Assembly (NCBI GenBank): GCA_030672605.1
Contig: DAOVGE010000166.1
Span: 1-11,109, forward strand
Origin: Methanosarcinales archaeon
GTDB taxonomy: Archaea > Halobacteriota > Methanosarcinia > Methanosarcinales > Methanogasteraceae
Reading direction: 5' to 3'
Length of the DNA stretch: 11,109 nucleotides
Shown: positions 6,067 through 11,109 of the stretch, piece by piece
Layout of the letters: the number at the start of each line of letters is the position of its first letter
Numbering within the stretch: the first letter of the stretch is position 1
Translations under genes and position numbers: made by a program
Notes under the pieces: model-generated
The model's input: only the letters and a program-made list of their open reading frames with translations
Databases searched by the model: none
Told to the model about the DNA's origin: nothing

Positions 6067-7683
6067 GTGGAAGTTGCCGAAGTACAGACGCTGACAGAGA
6101 CCATCAAGGAGAAATGGGAGCGCATCTGGCATAAGGAGCTAAAAGCCCTCCCTGCGTATGATCCGAATATTCACGAACCCCTTGTAGAGTTCGAGGTGCC
6201 TGATGGTCACACCGAGATTGAACGCTACTGGGTGGATGAGCCGTATGCATTCGTAAGCATCCTTGATGACACCAGGATGTTGCATTATTATGTGGTTGAG
6301 CCATCGCTCACCACGTATGAGAAAGAGATACTCGAGCAGGTATACGAAGACCTGCAGGATGTCCTGACACTGACGGACACTTCAAAGTTGGATAAGAATG
6401 CGGTTCTGGCAGATAAGACGCTCGCTCTCTTCGAGTGCTACCACACATCGCTCGATGTCGCATCGATGCACAGGATCATGTATTACCTGCACCGGAACTT
6501 CGATGGCTACGAAAAGATCAATCCCCTGCTCTCAGACCCGTACATAGAGGATGTCTCCTGCGACGGCGTCGGTGTACCGGTCTTCCTCTACCATACGAAG
6601 TACAGGAACATCATGACAAACGTCGTCTTTGAGGAGCTTGAATTGAACTCATTCGTGATCAAGATGTGCCAGAAGAGCGGCAAGCAGATATCGATCGGTG
6701 AACCGATGGTGGATGCGACGATGACTGACGGTTCACGGTTGCAGGCGACGCTTGGCAGGGAGGTTACGACCCGCGGCAGTTCGTTTACCATTCGCAAGTT
6801 CAAAGGGGATCCAATCACACCGATCGACCTGATCGGTTTCAGGACGTGCAGCATCGATATGCTGGCGTACTTCTGGCTGGCGATAGAGAACGGCAAGAGC
6901 ATCATCTTTGCCGGCGGAACAGCGTCAGGAAAGACATCGATCTTAAATGCAACCTCCCTCTTCATACCCCCTCTTGCAAAAGTGATATCGATTGAGGATA
7001 CGCGTGAACTGATGCTGCACCACGAGAACTGGATCGCTGGCGTCACCAGAAAGTCGTTTACAGGCGGGACAGGAGCGGTCTCGATGTACGACCTCTTAAA
7101 AGCCGCTCTCAGGCAGCGACCTGAGTACATCATTGTAGGCGAGGTGCGCGGCGAGGAGGCGCTGACGCTCTTTCAGGCGATGTCTACAGGTCATACCACG
7201 TACTCGACCATGCATGCAGGCGATGTGCAGACCGTCGTAAACCGGCTCGAAAACGAGCCCATCAACGTCCCGCACGCGATGTTACAGTCGCTCGATATCG
7301 TCTGCATCCAGGTGCAGACTTATGTCAACGAGGTGCGGGTCAGGCGGAGCAATTCCATTGTAGAAGTGACCGGACTTGACGCAAAGACCGGAAATATCCG
7401 GATAAACGAAATCTACCACTGGGACCCGGCGGCAGATACGTTCAAACAGGCTGGCGAATCCTACGTGTTAAACAGCATCATGCAGTCGAGAGGATGGAAG
7501 CAGGACAAGCTGGCTAGCGAACTTGCGGGCCGCGGGAAGATCCTCGATTACATGCGCGGGAAGGGGATGCGGGATTATATCAGCGTATCGCTTGTCGTGC
7601 AGGCATACGCGGTAAATCCGGAACAGGTTCTTGAGGCGATCAAAGATGACAACTTGCAGGAGATGATCTCGCAGCATATATAA
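6067..7683 (+). CDS. Archaeal type II/IV secretion (pilus assembly) ATPase, ArlI/TadA/GspE-like
   Basis: A hexameric traffic ATPase that powers assembly of type IV pilus-like filaments, acting at the cytoplasmic face of the membrane. From GTG 6067 it has 538 residues. After an N-terminal domain (about 1-150) comes the core. Walker A is GGTASGKT (283-290), the Asp box is SIEDTREL (308-315), Walker B is IIVGEVRGEE with E359, and the His box is TGHTTYSTMHA (374-384, H376 and H383). All catalytic motifs are intact. The upstream frame is open back to a TAA at 6007 with no ATG, GTG or TTG other than GTG 6067. The GGAGG at 6017-6021 favours an earlier start, perhaps a non-standard ATC at 6031, adding 12 residues. 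The platform gene follows after 13 bases. The family is certain; whether it drives adhesion pili, secretion or an archaellum cannot be told from this protein alone. Confidence 0.94.
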   Translation: MEVAEVQTLTETIKEKWERIWHKELKALPAYDPNIHEPLVEFEVPDGHTEIERYWVDEPYAFVSILDDTRMLHYYVVEPSLTTYEKEILEQVYEDLQDVLTLTDTSKLDKNAVLADKTLALFECYHTSLDVASMHRIMYYLHRNFDGYEKINPLLSDPYIEDVSCDGVGVPVFLYHTKYRNIMTNVVFEELELNSFVIKMCQKSGKQISIGEPMVDATMTDGSRLQATLGREVTTRGSSFTIRKFKGDPITPIDLIGFRTCSIDMLAYFWLAIENGKSIIFAGGTASGKTSILNATSLFIPPLAKVISIEDTRELMLHHENWIAGVTRKSFTGGTGAVSMYDLLKAALRQRPEYIIVGEVRGEEALTLFQAMSTGHTTYSTMHAGDVQTVVNRLENEPINVPHAMLQSLDIVCIQVQTYVNEVRVRRSNSIVEVTGLDAKTGNIRINEIYHWDPAADTFKQAGESYVLNSIMQSRGWKQDKLASELAGRGKILDYMRGKGMRDYISVSLVVQAYAVNPEQVLEAIKDDNLQEMISQHI

Positions 7684-7696
7684 TTTTTGGGGTTAT

Positions 7697-9643
7697 ATGA
7701 GCGTCGTTGCCAACACCGCATACCGGATCTTTGGCAGGAGAGTCCGCGAAAGTTCAAGATATAGCAAGCTTCAGGTACGGCTACGAAGGGCGCGAATTCC
7801 GGTGCCAATAGACCAGTACGTCTCGTCAGCGTATCTTTATTCGATCGCTGCGGGGCAGGTTGCTGCGATCGCGGGAGTCCTTGTAGGACTTCACTTGTTC
7901 AGTGCGGTTAGTATCCCTTCTGGTATCGATGCACCTTACTTTGTGGAAGCGCACCTGACCGAGATCTTATCATCGGTGGCAGGACTGCTGCTATTTGCGC
8001 TTGTCTTCTACATCACTTACTTTGTATTCAGAACGATCCCGGCAACGAAAGTGGGCGTTCGCAAATCGTTTATCGACCAGTCGCTCCCACACGTAACCGC
8101 CTATCTCTATGCACTCAGCCGCGGAGGCGGCATGAACCTCTTCGAGATATTCAAATCCTTAAGCGGCTATACGCATGTCTATGGCGCTGCCGCCGAGGAG
8201 TTCGGGTACATCGTAAAGGACATGGAGTACTTTGGTCAGGACCTGATCACTGCGCTCCGGACTGCAAGTGCAAGGACCGCGTCCGAACAGTTCAAGGACT
8301 TCATCGATGGTATGATATCCATCGTCTCAAGCGGCGGCGACGTCACCGAATACCTCAAGAGCAAGACCGACCAGTATCGTTCCATTGCAACCCGGGAGCA
8401 GCGCAATTTTCTTGAGACGCTCGGGATCTTAGCTGAGGTTTACATCTCGGTCTTTGTGGTTGGACCTCTCTTTCTGATGACGATTCTTGCCGTGCTCGGA
8501 CTGATGTCTTCGGGCACAACGATCGTCCTCTATGCACTGGTGTATGCGATAATCCCCTTTGGCACCGGATTCTTCCTTCTTCTCCTCGACATGATATCAG
8601 GCGAGAGCAATAGACCGCCAAGGGAGTTCATAACCAAAAAGGAGTTGGGAATCTTCGATGATATCCGCGTAAAACCGCCGACCGAAGAGTACACCAAAAT
8701 GATAAAGCGGATCCGGCTCTACAAGAAACTATCCGGATTTGTGGATGCGGTCACACACCCGTTCCGGGTAATGCGCTACAAGCCAAAGTACGCGTTTTTA
8801 TTAAGTGCCCCGCTTGCTATCGGATACCTTGCTACACATTCCCACGAACTGCGCCAGATCAATATCGGAACGTCGGTCGGGCTCATGCGTCTCGAGACCA
8901 TCGAGACTGTGATCGCGCTTGATGATTACATATTCTTCGCTGTCCTGCTCCTGCTCACACCCTTCATAATATTCTATGAACTTCGGAGCATCCGGATACA
9001 GAAGATCGAAGACCAGATTCCTGAGTTTTTAAAGAGACTGGCAAGTGTCAACGCGGCAGGAATCTTGCTCGTGGATGCCATTGCTATGGTTGCCAAGGCA
9101 AAGATAGGAATACTCCACTCCGACGTGAAGCGGATGGTGGAGGATGTCTCGTGGGGTGCAAACCTGGTGGTTGCGCTCACGAAATTCGAGTACCGCATCC
9201 GGACCAGCATGACAAGCCGCGTGATCACACTTATCGTGAAGGCGAGCGAATCCACAAGCGATGTCAGAAGCGTGCTCAACATAGCAGCTACTGATGCGGA
9301 CATCCAGAAGCAGATGAAGAAGGAACGCTCTGCTGAGATGTTCGTATACGTCTTCATCATCTACATATCGTTCTTTGTATTCCTATTCACCGTGTACATA
9401 CTTGTCGTCTATTTCCTTAGCGCAATGCCGCAATCGATGGATGAAGCCGTGCAAGGGATGCCGCTTACAAGCGGATTTGACATAACAGAGTATACGATGC
9501 TTTTCTTCCATGCAGCACTCATCCAGGGGTTCTTCTCCGGACTTGTTGCCGGAAAGATGGGGACTGGGTATGTCTCGGCAGGGCTTAAGCACTCGGCTGC
9601 CATGATGCTTGTCTCTTACGGGGTGTTTATAATACTAATTTAG
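7697..9643 (+). CDS. Pilus assembly membrane platform protein with tandem T2SSF domains, ArlJ/TadC-like
   Basis: A 648-residue polytopic inner platform that works with the upstream ATPase to lift pilin subunits out of the membrane. Two T2SSF-type domains are visible: the first at about 125-300 (begins FIDQSLPHVTAYLYALSRGG) and the second at about 436-575 (begins KIEDQIPEFLKRLASVNAAG). Hydrophobic segments lie at roughly 48-68, 92-113, 250-300 (two), 363-380, 408-425, 549-575, 605-620 and 628-646. The doubled layout is usual for archaeal platform proteins and longer than bacterial TadB or TadC. The start is ATG at 7697, 13 bases after the ATPase stop, with only a weak GGGG upstream. The pilin gene follows after 19 bases, which ties the three together as one machine. 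Confidence 0.93.
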   Translation: MSVVANTAYRIFGRRVRESSRYSKLQVRLRRARIPVPIDQYVSSAYLYSIAAGQVAAIAGVLVGLHLFSAVSIPSGIDAPYFVEAHLTEILSSVAGLLLFALVFYITYFVFRTIPATKVGVRKSFIDQSLPHVTAYLYALSRGGGMNLFEIFKSLSGYTHVYGAAAEEFGYIVKDMEYFGQDLITALRTASARTASEQFKDFIDGMISIVSSGGDVTEYLKSKTDQYRSIATREQRNFLETLGILAEVYISVFVVGPLFLMTILAVLGLMSSGTTIVLYALVYAIIPFGTGFFLLLLDMISGESNRPPREFITKKELGIFDDIRVKPPTEEYTKMIKRIRLYKKLSGFVDAVTHPFRVMRYKPKYAFLLSAPLAIGYLATHSHELRQINIGTSVGLMRLETIETVIALDDYIFFAVLLLLTPFIIFYELRSIRIQKIEDQIPEFLKRLASVNAAGILLVDAIAMVAKAKIGILHSDVKRMVEDVSWGANLVVALTKFEYRIRTSMTSRVITLIVKASESTSDVRSVLNIAATDADIQKQMKKERSAEMFVYVFIIYISFFVFLFTVYILVVYFLSAMPQSMDEAVQGMPLTSGFDITEYTMLFFHAALIQGFFSGLVAGKMGTGYVSAGLKHSAAMMLVSYGVFIILI

Positions 9644-9662
9644 AAGATTGGGGGATATTCCG

Positions 9663-11109
9663 ATGAAAAAACGTACTGGAACATTCACACAGGACTGCGA
9701 TGCGATCTCCGAGATAATCGGGGAGATGATGATGATAACGATTGCCGTTGTTGCGTTTGGTTTATTGGTAATCATCGTACTATCGTATCAGGGACCTGCA
9801 GACCGGCCACAGGTAGATATCGACGGCTGGGTGGATGTCGGTACGGACACCATCTACTTCAGGCACGACGGCGGCGAGCTCATCGAGTCCGAATACCTAA
9901 AGATAATCCTGAACCTGAACGGAACCCACGCGGAACTCTCGCCTGACGATCTTGCTCCAATCTATGAAAACCCGGGATGGGGGCTTGGGGATATAATTCC
10001 GATCAATGCGTCTAAAGAATGGAACATCACCATCAATAAAAATGATTATGTGGGTGCGGTCATCGTTCATGCCGGAGCCGGTGTTGTGATCGCGCAAGGC
10101 ACGCTTCTCGGAGAGGAGGTGGCGCCTACTGCAACAGCGACGGTAACACCGACGCCGACACCAACACCAACACCGACGCCAGAAGGATGCCCGCTTTCAT
10201 GGTGGAAATTCAATGAAGGTAGTGGCAACAAAGCCAAAGATTCCGGTTATGGCGACAATAACGGAACGATCGTTGGTGCAACATGGGTGCCAGGCATCAA
10301 TGGTTCTGCGCTGAGATTCTATGGAACTTCAGGTTATTTCAGTTGTAATGAGTATGTTACTTGCGGGAACAATGCGAATTTGCGCTTTACAGACGGGTTT
10401 ACGCTTGAAGCGTGGGTAAAATTGGATTCGACTCAGCCAGACGACCAATATGGTAGAATCATAGACAAATTTAGTTCCAAATACGAATATGGATATAGCA
10501 TGAATAGATTTTGGAGGGAACCTCATCATACTGACTATTCAGCGAAGAATACTGTCCTTCTTGAGTTCTATGCGGATGATGCTAATCACACCCACTACTG
10601 GACAAATAGTACCACGATCATCACCGACGATACATGGCATTATGTGGTCGGGACCTACGATGGCACAGCGTTAAAGGTCTATATCGATGGAATTCTCGAA
10701 GGTCAAAGTGATACCGGAGGAAAAACCATCAGCATCTCTTCGAATCCCCTGATGATAGGATGCTCTGATGATGATAATAAAACACAACCAATCGTAGGTA
10801 TAATCGACGAAGTAGCGGTATGCGGTGAAGCGTTAACTGCTGAAGAGATCCTGGAAAAATACAACGAGTCGAAACCAAAGGATAGAGGTCCTATCTCATG
10901 GTGGAGATTCAATGAAACCAGCGGCTCAGTAGTCATTGACTGCATCGATGGTAACCATGGACGGATCATCAATGAGGCAGAGCGGGTGCCCGGCATCGAG
11001 GGCGGTGCGCTATTCTTTAACGGTACCAATTACGTCTCTATACCGGTAGCTCCCAACCTGAACATGGGCACTTCGGACTACACCGTAGTTGTCTGGGCGT
11101 GGGTCAATG
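9663..11109 (+). CDS. LamG-domain archaeal pilin/adhesin, 3' end beyond window
   Basis: The frame is open from ATG 9663 to the edge (482 complete codons, no stop). GGGGGAT at 9650-9655 is the ribosome-binding site. The N-terminus is a class III prepilin signal: KKR, then DCDA then ISEIIG, with probable cleavage between A14 and I15 (D13 at -2). The hydrophobic stretch of about 22-43 would form the filament core. Residues about 50-155 match the archaeal pilin N-terminal domain (YFRHDGGELIES). A Thr-Pro linker (155-174) leads to a LamG/concanavalin-like domain (about 178-400) and the start of a second (from about 409). The motifs WWKFNEGSG (180-188) and WWRFNETSG (413-421) mark the repeats. Eleven N-x-S/T sequons suit a glycosylated surface protein. 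LamG domains usually bind sugars or proteins, so an adhesive pilin or pilus tip is likely. The neighbouring ATPase and platform probably assemble it. Confidence 0.88.
   Translation, partial: MKKRTGTFTQDCDAISEIIGEMMMITIAVVAFGLLVIIVLSYQGPADRPQVDIDGWVDVGTDTIYFRHDGGELIESEYLKIILNLNGTHAELSPDDLAPIYENPGWGLGDIIPINASKEWNITINKNDYVGAVIVHAGAGVVIAQGTLLGEEVAPTATATVTPTPTPTPTPTPEGCPLSWWKFNEGSGNKAKDSGYGDNNGTIVGATWVPGINGSALRFYGTSGYFSCNEYVTCGNNANLRFTDGFTLEAWVKLDSTQPDDQYGRIIDKFSSKYEYGYSMNRFWREPHHTDYSAKNTVLLEFYADDANHTHYWTNSTTIITDDTWHYVVGTYDGTALKVYIDGILEGQSDTGGKTISISSNPLMIGCSDDDNKTQPIVGIIDEVAVCGEALTAEEILEKYNESKPKDRGPISWWRFNETSGSVVIDCIDGNHGRIINEAERVPGIEGGALFFNGTNYVSIPVAPNLNMGTSDYTVVVWAWVN
10146..10181 (+). repeat. 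Six Thr-Pro codon pairs (ACN CCN) in the pilin-LamG linker
   Basis: Six tandem ACN-CCN codon pairs encode residues 162-173 of the pilin-like protein. Such Thr-Pro runs form extended, often glycosylated stalks between surface domains. The third bases vary between A and G, so the repeat is kept at protein level and is not a perfect DNA microsatellite. Confidence 0.85.

Noticed and set aside
7681..7696. T-run after the pilus ATPase as a terminator
   Set aside because: Only five T with no hairpin, and the platform gene begins 13 bases later; it is more likely a plain intergenic gap inside the operon.
1..11109. CRISPR array, tRNA, rRNA or insertion sequence
   Set aside because: No regularly spaced repeats, no cloverleaf or rRNA motifs and no transposase frame or terminal inverted repeats were seen.

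Overview
The window looks archaeal, most likely from a methanogen- or ANME-type member of the Halobacteriota/Methanomicrobia. Four things point there: a class III (archaeal) prepilin signal, a double-length ArlJ/TadC-type platform protein, a response regulator whose C-terminal domain resembles the methanogen output domain (metOD1), and TATA boxes with GGTG/GGAGG ribosome-binding sites. The exact lineage cannot be fixed from the sequence alone.

Positions 1-590 are largely non-coding and AT-richer than the rest. At the left edge a minus-strand reading frame runs out of the window, with its own TATA box and a GAGGT ribosome-binding site. It is followed by an imperfect inverted repeat built of ACAGAT/ATCTGT units (292-370), a short minus-strand peptide-like stretch that may be a gene remnant (393-479), and a TATA box for the plus-strand genes (about 520-527).

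From 591 to the right edge all genes lie on the plus strand with gaps of about 70 bases or less, consistent with one or two operons. First comes a signalling half: a single-domain KaiC/RAD55-type ATPase (591-1310), a 1140-residue membrane hybrid histidine kinase (Cache-HAMP-GAF-HisKA-HATPase plus two receiver domains, 1345-4767), a stand-alone receiver protein overlapping it by four bases (4764-5126), and a receiver protein with a four-cysteine output domain (5153-5998). Then comes a machine half: a type II/IV secretion (pilus) ATPase (about 6031 or 6067-7683), its polytopic membrane platform (7697-9643), and a pilin-like protein carrying a Thr-Pro linker and LamG domains (9663 to beyond the right edge).

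Together the genes suggest a surface pilus or adhesin assembled by an archaeal type IV pilus machine and placed next to a multi-receiver phosphorelay and a KaiC-like ATPase. No DNA-binding output domain, HPt domain or prepilin peptidase is visible in the window. Control could therefore act on the machine by protein contact rather than through transcription, but that is inference.
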